From: Thecamonas trahens ATCC 50062
Taxonomy: Eukaryota > Apusozoa > Apusomonadida > Apusomonadidae
Length of the DNA stretch: 64,000 nt
Direction of reading: 5' to 3'
Assembly (NCBI RefSeq): GCF_000142905.1
Contig: NW_013657676.1
Location: 375,256-439,255, forward strand
Positions within the stretch are counted from its first letter, which is position 1; each line of letters opens with the position of its first letter. The notes under the pieces were generated by a model that saw only the letters and a program-made list of their open reading frames with translations, had not been told where the DNA came from and ran no database searches. A program made the translations under genes and the position numbers. Shown piece after piece: positions 18,885 through 28,292 of the stretch.

Positions 18885-19493
18885 ATGGCGCCGCTCAATC
18901 TCATCCCGCACAAGTCGTGGAATGTGTGGAGTGCCGCCAATCGGGCTCGGGTGGATGCGGATGAGGCGGCAGCGGCGGCAGCAGAGCGGGCGGCCGATGA
19001 GAGAGCAACACGGCTGCATGCGCACATGCATGCCGCGAGACGGGTTGATGGCCCGGCGGGCGGCGGCGGTGATGTAGGGCCGGTGACCGCCACGCTCTTT
19101 GTGCCCGAGCTGGCGCCGCCTGCGCCGCCTCGCCCGCCTCGCCCTCAAACCCTGGGCGACGAGCTAGTGCCGCCGGCGTTGCCGGCGGGCGGAGTGGGGG
19201 CCCCGGACCGACGGCGTGGAGCTCGCACGGCTGGCATCCATCGCGCCGCTGCAGCCAAGGCAAGAGGCGATCCGATGGCCCTTGTGGCTGCTCTTGCCCC
19301 GGATCTCGCTTCAAGTCTTGTGGCGAGACCTCCCCCGTCGCTTGCACGTTCACGGTCCCGGTCGCGGTTGCGATCACGGTCGCGATCGCGGTCGCCACGT
19401 AGAAAGCGGTCGCGGAAACAGCGGCGGCAGTCCCGGCATGGTCAGCGGTCGCGGCGACGGCGGCATGTGTCGCGGCGGAGCGGCAGGGACTGA
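18885..19493 (+). CDS. CIR-N domain, Arg/Ser-rich protein (LENG1-like)
   Basis: 202 residues from ATG 18885. The first 45 residues match the CIR N-terminal domain (LIPHKSWNVWSAANRARVD), found in CIR, LENG1 and related nuclear proteins that interact with transcription corepressors or the spliceosome. A helical Ala-rich stretch and a Pro-rich linker follow. The last 60 residues are RS/RR repeats (ARSRSRSRLRSRSRSRSP) characteristic of SR-type splicing proteins. Start chosen at MAPLNLIPHKSW because the CIR-N motif normally begins within a few residues of the initiator Met. The stop lies 19 bases from the convergent INTS11 stop. Confidence 0.78.
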   Translation: MAPLNLIPHKSWNVWSAANRARVDADEAAAAAAERAADERATRLHAHMHAARRVDGPAGGGGDVGPVTATLFVPELAPPAPPRPPRPQTLGDELVPPALPAGGVGAPDRRRGARTAGIHRAAAAKARGDPMALVAALAPDLASSLVARPPPSLARSRSRSRLRSRSRSRSPRRKRSRKQRRQSRHGQRSRRRRHVSRRSGRD

Positions 19494-19512
19494 CATTGTG
19501 GGCTGTCACGGT

Positions 19513-21546
19513 TTACAGAGCGGCTTGCGCCGCGGGCGCGAGGGCATGTACAGCAGTGAGGGCGCGGCGGGCGAGGGCATCGTCGCGGTAGTGCCAGGCA
19601 AAGACAAACTTGGACGGGTTGTCAGGCGGGATGGAGATGACGAGCGAAGTCGAGGCCGAGACAAGGCGGTTCGGTGGGTCGTGCGTCATGTTGAGCTCTG
19701 AAGCGAGGGAGGGGAGGGCGGCGAGGTGTGCGGCGACGGCGGCGAGGTCGGCATCAGCGACATGGACGTCGACAGCGACGGTCATGCCGACTTCAACCAT
19801 GCCCATTTCTTGCAGAGCCGACGAGGCCGAGAGCAGGCGGGCATCGCCGACCGCGCCGGACGAGTCGCGGTCGACGAGGAGGACGCCCGAGAGCGGGATG
19901 GCCGGCCGGTCCAGAAGCTTTGCGCGCTTTGTGGCGAGCGGGGCGGCAAGCGGAAGAGGGGCGGCGTCGTCGTCATTGTCGCCGTCGTTGTCGCCGTTGG
20001 CAGCAGCGTAGCTCGGCAGGCGCTTGCGCTTGGACGAGAGCGAGGCGGCGACGAGGTCAGACTCGAGGTCAATGACCAAGTGCGGCGTGGTGGTGAGGGT
20101 CAGGGTCTCGCCGTTGGGCGGATTGTAGGCCGGCAAGTTGAACGAGGAGCGGATCTTGTCCTTGAGAAAGTTCATCTTGCGGCGTTCGCCATGGACGAGG
20201 ACCACCGACTCGGGCTGGCACTGCGAGATGAGCTGCAGGATGCCCTTGGCGTCAGCGTGGGCCGAGAACGAGAGCGCCGAGACTTGCATCTTGACGTCGA
20301 TAACGGTCGACGCGTCGACCTCGAGCGCCTTGGTCTCGCCAGCAAGGAGCTTGGCGCCGACGGTGCCCTTGACGCAGTAGCCAGGAAGGATGACGAGGTT
20401 CTTGGGCGAGTGGGCCCACTTTTTGAAGACAGCCAGCGAGGTGCCGGCGTGGAGCATGCCTGGCGTGGCAAAGAGAACGCACGGGCCGGGCGAGTCTGCG
20501 TACGACCGGTCAAACTCGGAGATGTGGGCAAACTCGAACATGTTGCGGCGGACAAACGACTCCTTGATCTTCTGGTTGGTCCACGGAATAAAGAGCTTGT
20601 AGTACATGTTGGCCTTGGCGGTGAGGCCGGCCGAAAAGTAGATGGGGATGCCGCCGAGGCCCATGCGCTCCCAGTACGTGTCGAGGAGGATGCAAAGCTC
20701 CTGAGCGCGGCCGAGGGCAAAGACCGGGATGAGGACCTTGCCGCCGCGGGCGACGGCCTCGTGGACTTGCTGCAGAAAGTCGCCCTCACGCGCGCGCTTC
20801 GAGTCGCGGATGGTGGTAGCGTACGTCGACTCGGTGATGAGCACGGTCGGCTTGCAGAGGTCAACCCAGGCGGCGCCGAGGTGGCGGTCGGGCGTCATGT
20901 TGTAGTCGCCGGTGTAGAGGACCGAAGAGCCGCCGGCTGACGCGAGGAACATGGCGGCGCCGAGGACGTGCCCGGCGTAGTACGCCTTGAGCGAGAGGCT
21001 CTCGTCAACATGAACCGTTTCGTGCAGCGCAACTGGGATCACCTTTTTCATGCAGTTCTTGATGTCTGCCGAAGTGAAGAACTTGCGCATGCCGTGCCGC
21101 TCCACCATGATCTTGCGAAAGTCCTCGAGCAAGATGGGCGCCACGGCCTTGGTCGGCGTCGTCATGTAGATCGGACCGTCATATCCGCACATCTCGGTAA
21201 AGTACACCAGCCCGCCGCAGTGATCGAGGTGAAAGTGGGTGATGACCACAGCGTCGATGAGGCCCGTAAAGTCGACGGCGGTCTCGCGGGCACTGTCGTT
21301 GGCTCCGGCCTCGCCCGCTGCACCTACCCCGGCCCCACTTGCGCCAACCTCGCCGCTAGCGCCCATGGCGCTCTCTCCTGCCGCATGCGGGATGAGGAAG
21401 GAAAAGTCCGGGAAGCGGCGCGAGTCGTTGTACCCCATGTGCATACCGCAGTCGAACATGATGCGCTTGCCCGCGAGCGTCACCACCACGCACGACCGCC
21501 CCACGTCCTGCCCGGCGCCGAGCGGGAGGATCTCGATGTTGGCCAT
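19513..21546 (-). CDS. INTS11: Integrator complex subunit 11 (snRNA 3' endonuclease)
   Basis: 677 residues, single exon. This is the catalytic metallo-beta-lactamase/beta-CASP endonuclease of Integrator, which cleaves snRNA 3' ends and nascent transcripts. The N-terminus ([16 protein letters not shown], then [19 protein letters not shown]) is near-identical to animal INTS11. The zinc motif HFHLDHC is at about residue 105, with [55 protein letters not shown] and [10 protein letters not shown] following in order. A 40-residue Ala/Gly/Ser/Glu insertion sits between the first beta strands and the zinc motif (about residues 53-95). The C-terminal 200 residues are more divergent, as usual for the Integrator-binding region. 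Confidence 0.96.
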   Translation of the reverse strand: MANIEILPLGAGQDVGRSCVVVTLAGKRIMFDCGMHMGYNDSRRFPDFSFLIPHAAGESAMGASGEVGASGAGVGAAGEAGANDSARETAVDFTGLIDAVVITHFHLDHCGGLVYFTEMCGYDGPIYMTTPTKAVAPILLEDFRKIMVERHGMRKFFTSADIKNCMKKVIPVALHETVHVDESLSLKAYYAGHVLGAAMFLASAGGSSVLYTGDYNMTPDRHLGAAWVDLCKPTVLITESTYATTIRDSKRAREGDFLQQVHEAVARGGKVLIPVFALGRAQELCILLDTYWERMGLGGIPIYFSAGLTAKANMYYKLFIPWTNQKIKESFVRRNMFEFAHISEFDRSYADSPGPCVLFATPGMLHAGTSLAVFKKWAHSPKNLVILPGYCVKGTVGAKLLAGETKALEVDASTVIDVKMQVSALSFSAHADAKGILQLISQCQPESVVLVHGERRKMNFLKDKIRSSFNLPAYNPPNGETLTLTTTPHLVIDLESDLVAASLSSKRKRLPSYAAANGDNDGDNDDDAAPLPLAAPLATKRAKLLDRPAIPLSGVLLVDRDSSGAVGDARLLSASSALQEMGMVEVGMTVAVDVHVADADLAAVAAHLAALPSLASELNMTHDPPNRLVSASTSLVISIPPDNPSKFVFAWHYRDDALARRALTAVHALAPAAQAAL

Positions 21547-21982
21547 CGTATGCGTGTGTGGGAAGCTTGAGGTAGAGAGCGGTTGTGTGGGAGGCTGAAG
21601 TTGGGTGTGGTGGGGTTTGGCTGTGGTGTTGTGTTTGTTGAGTGTGTACCGTGTCGTGAGCGAGTGGCGTCCAGTGGCTCTTGCTCCCAGCCATCAATCA
21701 GCCATCTGGCTGATGGTCGAGCATCCCTTCTCCTCCTCCCCATCCCTCCCCCCCTCCCCCCCCTCCTCCCTGATCCAGACAGTGTTCAATGTCAATCTCA
21801 GCCGCACGCATGCAGAATGTCTTTGCAGGCTATTATGTCAAAGACCATCGTCACCCAACCCGTCTGTCTGATGAGGCTAAACATCCGGTCGGACATCTGA
21901 AGGCAGGAAGAATGGCTTTCCAACTTTCTCGGCTCGCCACCCGTCTCTCTCCCCTTTCCCTCCCGACCACACACACACACAG
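21547..21982. other. Bidirectional intergenic region between INTS11 and GMPPB
   Basis: 436 bases between divergent starts. It is pyrimidine-rich, with a C/T tract at about 21720-21778, and ends in a short (CA)n just before the GMPPB ATG. No extra gene was recognised. Confidence 0.6.
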
Positions 21983-23597
21983 ATGAAGGCACTTATTCTT
22001 GTTGGTGGCTTTGGTACTCGCCTGCGTCCGCTCACTCTCTCCGCGCCCAAGCCGGTGGTTCCTTTTGCTAACAAGGAAATCGTCCTGCACCAGATTGAGG
22101 CACTTGTTAAGGTACGTCCCCCCCCCCCTGTGTTGGCGTTATGTGGGGAGGTGTGGGTGCTGGTGGTCGGCGACGCGCTTTGGGCCTGCCGTCGATCCAC
22201 GTCACAGGCAGAGTCCACAACGACCGTATGCGTATGGGGCGCACATAAAGAGTACTATGGGAGATAGGTTGCTAGAGGGCGAGCTACTTACATAGACTGT
22301 ACGCGTGTACAGGCCGGTATCGATGAGGTTGTCCTCGCCGTCAACTACCAGCCCGAGAAGATGATGGAGGCTTTCCCGAGTGCAAGTGAAGAGGGGGAAA
22401 GGGGAGGGGAAAGGGGAGGGGATGGAGAAAGAGTGGAGAAAGAGGGGAGGGGAGGGGCGGGGAGGAGGGGGAGACAGACATGGGGGAATCGGGTGAAGGG
22501 GTTGGTGGAGAATGGCACGACTTGGGTGGCTTTGTCGGAAGGAGGAAGGGAGGGCGGCGGAGGCGTGGGCACGGGAGGTGGTGGTAGGTCAGTTTTGGAG
22601 TAGCCTGCCAAGCCAGCCCCCCCCCCCTTCTGGGGGGGGGGGAAGTCTGCCACGACTCACAGCAAGCCCGACATGGGTGGGCGGCAAACTACAGCTCGGC
22701 ATTCGCATCTCGACCTCGCTGGAAGAGGAGCCGCTCGGTACGGCTGGCCCGCTCAAGCTGGCGGAGAGCATTCTGGGCTCGGACGGCGAGCCGTTTATTG
22801 TGCTCAACTCTGACGTGATCTGCACGTTCCCGTTCGAGGAGCTCATTGCCTTCCACAAGGCGCACGGGAAGGAGGGCACGATCATGGTGACCAAGGTGGA
22901 GGAGCCATCCAAGTATGGAGTCGTTGTGTCGGACGGCGATGGCAAGATCGAACGGTTCGTGGAGAAGCCGCAGGTCTACGTGGGCAACCGCATCAACGCC
23001 GGCATCTACATTTTCAACCCGGCCATTCTGGAGCGCATCCCGCTGGCGCCGACCTCGATCGAGAAGAAAATTTTCCCGGTCATGGCCGATGAGGGCCAGC
23101 TGTACTGCATGGACCTGCCGGCGTTCTGGATGGACATTGGCCAGCCGCCTGACTACCTCAAGGGCATGGTCATGTACCTCTCCGCGCTGGCCTCGGGTGA
23201 CGTCTCGGGCGAGGGCCCGTCCGGCGCTACCTTCGTCGGCTCGCTGGTCGAGGGTGATAACTTTATCGGTCCTGTCTTTATGCACCCGGACGCCGTCGTC
23301 GACGAGACCGCCCTCGTCGGGCCGAACGTCGTCATCGGCCCGGGCTGCTCTATCGGTGCCGGCGCACGCGTCCAGCGCACCACTCTGCTCGCCGGCGCAA
23401 AGGTCAAGGCCCACGCCTGGGTCAAGTCCTCCATCATCGGCTGGAACTCCACCGTCGGCCGCTGGGCCCGCCTCCAGAACATCTCGGTCCTCGGCGAGGA
23501 CGTCAAGATCACCGACGAGCTCTACATCAACGGCGCCCGCATCCTCCCGCACAAGACCATCAAGGACGACATCCCCACCCCGTCTATCGTTATGTAG
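21983..23597 (+). CDS. GMPPB: Mannose-1-phosphate guanylyltransferase (GDP-mannose pyrophosphorylase)
   Basis: Three exons are inferred: 21983-22111 (donor GTACGT), 22313-22379 (acceptor GTACAG; donor GTGCAAGT) and 22663-23597 (acceptor CTCACAG). The phases are compatible and give 376 residues. The enzyme makes GDP-mannose from mannose-1-phosphate and GTP for N-glycans, GPI anchors and other mannosylation. The nucleotidyltransferase signature is [20 protein letters not shown], followed by [28 protein letters not shown] and [18 protein letters not shown] form the core, and the C-terminal 130 residues are a left-handed beta-helix of hexapeptide repeats. The exon 2/3 junction adds about five residues relative to yeast and animal enzymes, so those two splice sites are the weakest part of the model. 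Both introns contain C or G homopolymers. Confidence 0.9.
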
Positions 23598-23831
23598 TCC
23601 GTGTCTCCATCCCACTGGCCTTCCCCCTCGTCCCTGTCCTGTCCCAGCCGGGTCGGTCAATGAAGTACTCGCCCCCTTCCGTCCCCCCCCCCCACCCTTT
23701 GCTGCCGCTCCCCGCGAAAGCTCGCCTCGTTTCCGACCGTTCACACTCCGACCCGCCGCACAGCTCCGCTGGCTCCAGCTCCAGCCCCAACAACCGCACC
23801 TCTTCCCCACCCCACTCTCTTCATCTTCATC

Positions 23832-25194
23832 ATGTACGCCTACACATCCACATCTTGCATCTGCCAGCCACAGCGTGCCCCACACGGTTTGCCTCGTGTT
23901 TATTTACACGGTATCCATGGAAGCAGCCATAGCGCCGCCTTCTGCGTGGGTTTTGCCCTCTGGCGACGGATGGCTTTTTCTTCTGTCGTCCTTCCCTGCC
24001 CGACGCAAGTGGGTATTACCCTCGTGTAGATCCGCTCCGAGCGCTTCTTCCGAGCTAGCAAGGCGGCGACAAGCACACACATGATGCTAGGTAGTGCATG
24101 CGCTCGTTGAGCAAGCACCCCCTGCCAGTGGGAGGTTCCGCGGCTCGGACGGTGCGGCCGTTGGACGTTGGCTTTTTTTTTGGGTCGGGCGCGGCACCAA
24201 AAGGTCGCGTCGTTCCTTTCTGCGCATGCACTCACCCGCTCCCCACTCGCTTGTGTCACAGGTCCAACCCCACCGCTGCTGCCGCCCCGGCCGACACCAC
24301 CAACTTTACCACCTTTGGTAACCCGTCCGGCTACGGCTCGGCGTACAACGCCACCGGCCCGGTCGTCGGCTCGTTCGTCGCCGGCCCGTCTGGCCCGGCC
24401 AGCGTCAACGTCCAGGAGGCCGAGACCTTCCAGAACGTCGTCGTCCGCATCCCGCACGCCGAGATCGCGCAGGTCGTCCAGGGCCCGCCGACCATCAAGC
24501 GTCGCGTCATCCCCGGCCCGGTCATCCCGCGTGTCGTGCCCGATGTCATCCCCGGCCCGGTCCGCACCGTCAAGCAGTTTGTGCCCGGCCAGATCATCTA
24601 CAAGGATGAGAAGGTTGAGGTTCCCGGCCCGGTCCGCGAGCGGATCGAGCGCGTCGAGGTTCCCGGCCCGGTCATTGAGCGCGTGGTGAAGGAGTACGTG
24701 CCCGGCCCGGTTGTGGAGAAGGAGGTCAAGGTCGAGATTCCCGGCCCTGTGACGTACAAGGACGTCAAGGTTGAGGTGCCCGGTCCGGTCATCCGTCGCC
24801 CGGTCCCGCAGCAGGTGCAGGTGCCTGGCCCGGTCCGTGTTGTCCAGCAGCGCGTCCCTGTCCCGCAGTACCACATCCGCGAGGTTGAGGTCGAGCGCAA
24901 GGTCGCCGTGCCCAAGCCGATGCAGACCAAGGCGCCGAGCATGACCCGCCATGTGTACGTCCGCAAGACGGATAACCTGCTCATGGCCGAGAACGCGCGC
25001 CTCCGCCAGGAGATCGCGTACCTCAACTCGCTGCCGTTTGCCACCACCGAGGAGGACAACATCATCGCCGAGCGCGTGCTCCCGATGCCCGGCTTTGGCG
25101 GCTTCGGTGCCCGCAGCAGCAGCAGGCTCAGTTCCAGTACCCCGGCGCCGCGCCGGCCCCGTACGGCTCGGCCTACCCCGGCTACGGCTTCTAA
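23832..25194 (+). CDS. Alveolin/articulin-like protein with 13-residue VPGPV repeats (start codon split by an intron; one apparent base missing)
   Basis: The inferred start codon is split: AT at 23832-23833, a 428-base intron (donor GTACGC, acceptor GTCACAG), then G at 24262, giving MSNPTAAAAPADTTN. About 311 residues. The centre is a run of [VI]PGPV motifs spaced 13 residues apart, separated by alternating acidic and basic residues (RERIERVE, IERVVKEY, VEKEVKVE, TYKDVKVE). This is the charged-repeat style of alveolins and articulins, which build subpellicular skeletons. A short coiled-coil-like segment (ENARLRQEIAYLNSLPF) follows. At about 25106-25113 one base appears missing: with it, the frame continues as QQQQAQFQYPGAAP and ends GSAYPGYGF at 25194, echoing GYGSAYN near the N-terminus. 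No enzymatic domain. A cytoskeletal role is inferred. Confidence 0.72.
24505..24860 (+). repeat. Degenerate 39-base repeat encoding [VI]PGPV-x8
   Basis: About nine copies of a CCCGGCCCGGT-type core recur, mostly every 39 bases, within the alveolin-like gene. Each core encodes PGPV; the intervening eight residues are charged and aliphatic. Confidence 0.85.
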
Positions 25195-25324
25195 GCAGCG
25201 TCTTTGTTGAGCCTCCTCGGCCGTGATGACGACGATAAAACGTTTGACAAGCCTCCGCATACCCACCTTTGTTTTGCCCACCGTGCCTGCCTGTCAGCCG
25301 TGGCCACACACCTCTCGGGCGCCC

Positions 25325-26584
25325 ATGCGACACTCACTCCCCACCCCATCCCGTCGCTGGCTCCACGCCGCACTCGGAGTAGCCGCTGCTGGCCTTGCGA
25401 TCCGCGGCCTGGCTGCTGTGTGGGCGCGATGGAGGCGAGCCGGCCAGGCTCGTCCAGCAACTGCAGCAGCGTGTCCACCTGCCCTTGCCGGTGCTGCGGC
25501 TGAGATCGTCCTCCCGTCGTACAACATTGCCGACGACATGGCATTCTTCACTGAAACGCTCGGCATGGTCCTGGTGCGAGTGTACCCGGCCGACGACCCG
25601 GCAACAGCCGTGGTGGCCGGCCACGGCGTGACTGTCCGCCTCCAGCGCGGCGCTGACGGCATGGCTGGCACCATGGTCCTTCGTGTCGCTGATCCAGACG
25701 CGGTGGCCGACGGCGAGCGAGCCATCTTGGCACCGAACGGATGCCGCATCAGGCTTGAGCATGCTGCGCCGCCGCTTGTTGTCCCACCCGTCCTCCCCGA
25801 GCTGGTGGTGACTCGCGCCGGTGCCACTGATGCGTGGGGAGTCGGCCGCGCTGGCATGGCCTATCGCGATCTCATCCCGTCACGGCTTGGTGGCGCGGTC
25901 ATCGCCTCGCACATCCGCATTCCCGGCGGAGGCGAGGTTCCCGACTCGGTCCACTTTCACGACGTCTCGTTCCAGCTCATCTACTGCTACCGCGGCTGGG
26001 TCGAGGTCGTCTACGAGGACCAGGGCCCGCCGTTCCGGCTAACCGCAGGAGCGTGTGTCATCCAGCCGCCACTCATCCGCCACCGCGTCCTCCGCGCATC
26101 ATCTGATCTCGAGGTCATCGAGCTCGGCGTGCCCGCAGAGCACATGACGACCATCGACCACGATCTTACGCTCCCCACCTCTGCGCATCTCCCGAAGCGG
26201 CGGTTCTCGGGCCAGGCGTTTGTCCATTTCACGCCGTCACAGGCAGTCTGGGCTCCCGCGCGCATCCCGGGCCTGGCAGCCTGCGACACCGGCGTCGCTG
26301 CCGCCACACTCGGCAAGGCTTCTGTCTCGATCGTCGCCCACCCTGCCGTCGGCGATCGCGTCACGTCGACTCCACGCCTCCACCACTCTGCCGACATTCT
26401 CTTCACCTTTGTTCTCGATGGCTCGCTCACTCTTTCCACACCCTCACGGACAGACTCTCTCGCTGCGGGCGATGCCTTTCTTGTTCCCGCCGGCATGCCG
26501 TCCTCTCTCTGCGATCTCTCTGACGATCTGCAACTCCTCGAGGTTGCTCTCCCCGGCGTCTTTGACTCGGAGGCCGTCGTCTAG
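25325..26584 (+). CDS. VOC (glyoxalase-fold) plus cupin domain protein
   Basis: 419 residues from ATG 25325; an in-frame ATG at 25223 would add 34 residues. The N-terminus (MRHSLPTPSRRWLHAALGV, then AAAGLAIRGLAAVWARWRR) is basic and hydrophobic and could be a mitochondrial presequence or signal anchor. Next comes a vicinal-oxygen-chelate-like domain (EIVLPSYNIADDMAFFTETL, about residues 80-165). Then comes a cupin with IPGGGEVPDSVHFHDVSFQ, where the His residues fit a metal site, and a second cupin-like C-terminal part with HHSADILFTFVLDGSLTL and AGDAFLVPAGMP. Bicupins of this kind are often dioxygenases or isomerases, but no substrate can be assigned. The VOC-cupin arrangement looks bacterial in style, so ancient transfer is possible. 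It follows the alveolin-like gene by 130 bases. Confidence 0.7.
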   Translation: MRHSLPTPSRRWLHAALGVAAAGLAIRGLAAVWARWRRAGQARPATAAACPPALAGAAAEIVLPSYNIADDMAFFTETLGMVLVRVYPADDPATAVVAGHGVTVRLQRGADGMAGTMVLRVADPDAVADGERAILAPNGCRIRLEHAAPPLVVPPVLPELVVTRAGATDAWGVGRAGMAYRDLIPSRLGGAVIASHIRIPGGGEVPDSVHFHDVSFQLIYCYRGWVEVVYEDQGPPFRLTAGACVIQPPLIRHRVLRASSDLEVIELGVPAEHMTTIDHDLTLPTSAHLPKRRFSGQAFVHFTPSQAVWAPARIPGLAACDTGVAAATLGKASVSIVAHPAVGDRVTSTPRLHHSADILFTFVLDGSLTLSTPSRTDSLAAGDAFLVPAGMPSSLCDLSDDLQLLEVALPGVFDSEAVV

Positions 26585-26634
26585 CCCCCCTACCCCCCTG
26601 CCGTTGGAAATACCCTTGCCCTTTGATCCCGATA

Positions 26635-28292
26635 ATGTCCAGTCACACCTGCCAGCACCTTCCATCGCCAGTCCTCGTCAATCGCTGCATGTGCCAGCCC
26701 GTCACCGCCCTCCACCACAAGCGCCTGTTGCCGACCCCCCCCCCTCCTTCCTCTCCGCACTCACAGAACCGCCCTTCCTCTCACTTGCCCAGCTGCTGGA
26801 CCTTGACATTCCAAAGTCTGCCATCAAGTTCTCCACACTCACCATGCATGCAGGTGAGTCTGTGGCTGTGGCAGGGCCAGAGAGGCTGTACATGGTGTCG
26901 GACCTGGCTGCATCGCCGCCGACGCTACGTACTTGGGCTTCGGCTGTCGACGGCGCTGTTCACAACGCTGTCTCCCATCGCATGGCTCTGCGAAAGGGTG
27001 CTACCCTCCAGGTCTTTGATATGGAGCAGAGAGCAAAGCTGGCGTCGAGCAATCTGCCCGATGTCGGCGCTTCGGGCATCTTTGCCCGCTGGCTCTCACC
27101 GGATGTGCTGGGCGTTGTGGCTGCAGGTACGCTGTTGCTGTGGGACGTCTCGCAGCCGGGCTCCGAGCCGGTGGTCGAGACCGAGCTCGACCCACTGCTG
27201 GGTGGCTCGGTCCAGATCACCGCGCTCAAAGCTTCGCCTGACCTCGAGTACATCTGCATCGGCGGTCTCGCTGTCGTCGACGGCCACATCAACGGCGTGG
27301 CCCAATTCTACACGCGCTCCACGAGAGTCTCGGTCCCGCTCCAGGCGCACGCCTTTGAGTTCTCAACCCACCCTGAGGCACCCGACACGCCCGTCCTCAT
27401 TGTGGCTGACCGCCCGCAGGGCCAGGCCGCCGGCTCGCTCTCCATCCTCCCACTCCCGCTCGGCGACTCGGTTGCGCTCGGCGCCTCGGGCAAGATGTTC
27501 TTCTTTTCCGAGTCCGACAACGACTTTCCGGTCGCCGTCTGCGCCTCGCCTGCCCGCCGCATAGTGTACACGGTCTCCAAGTTTGGCTTTATTTTCATCA
27601 ACGAGCTGGCCTCGGCCGCAACAGTGTACACCAACCGCATCTCCGACTCGACCATCTTTGTCTCGGGCATCAACCTCGACGGCGCCTTTGTCGGTGTCAA
27701 CGTCGCCGGCCAAGTCCTGTGCGTTGACCTCAACTTTGACGCCCTCGAGCAGTATGTGGCGTCGGTGCTGAACAATCCGAGCCTGCTCTCGGTCTTCTCG
27801 CCGCTCGTTGCCGCGCACCGCGCCTCGCTGGCGGCTGATGCTACCGACGCACTCACTGCTGAACCCGCGGAGCCGTGCGACGAACTCGAAACCACAGCCG
27901 AGACAACAATGGCAACCATGCTTGCTGCTGGGCTCGGCCTCGAACCTGCCGCAAATGCCCAGGGCATGAGTGTGCTCGAGAGCGACACCAGCGCGCCGGC
28001 CATCACCAGCCTCGACCAGTTCCGCAGTGCCGTGTGCGCCGTCGTCGCCGGCGCGCTCGACGAGCCCGAGGCCGAGTGGACAGCAGCGATCAAAGTTCTG
28101 GCGACGGTCGGCTCGTCGATTGCCGGCGCCGGAGCGTGGGTGACGGCTGCAGGCACGGTTGTGCTCTCGGTGCGCGAGGCGGACGAGAGGTGGACGGGAG
28201 CTTTTGCGGCTGCGGCGGCCGAGGCTGCGGCCGGCGAGGTGGACGGTAGCGCTGTGGTGGCGGCTGCTCGCGAGCTGCTCGCGCTTGTTTAG
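26635..28292 (+). CDS. Clathrin heavy chain terminal-domain (beta-propeller)-only protein
   Basis: The reading frame from about 26760 to 28292 encodes about 510 residues. It follows the seven-bladed terminal domain of clathrin heavy chain: FLSLAQLLDLDI, SAIKFSTLTMHAGESVAVAG, MALRKGATLQVFDMEQRAK, IFARWLSPDVLGVVAAGTLL, HINGVAQFYTRSTRVSVPLQ, SESDNDFPVAVCASPARRIVY, VSKFGFIFINELA, YTNRISDSTIFVSGINLDG, FVGVNVAGQVLCVDLNFDAL and EQYVASVLNNPSLLS. The protein then ends in about 150 Ala/Glu-rich residues with none of the alpha-solenoid leg repeats or trimerisation region. The start is unresolved: ATG 26635 is in another frame, so a short first exon with acceptor at 26763-26764, or a base error in the C-run at 26735-26747, is needed. 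Its stop codon overlaps that of POLR3A. Confidence 0.75.

Noticed and set aside
19726-20940. A 404-residue plus-strand open frame
   Set aside because: It is entirely antisense to INTS11, whose motifs are contiguous on the other strand; long antisense frames are expected at this GC content.
22689-23885. A 398-residue minus-strand frame opposite GMPPB
   Set aside because: The plus strand carries the complete hexapeptide beta-helix of GMPPB; the antisense frame has no recognisable domain.
23900-25333. A 477-residue minus-strand open frame rich in Asp/Arg/Leu
   Set aside because: It is antisense to the VPGPV repeat gene and only mirrors that repeat; it also spans the inferred intron.
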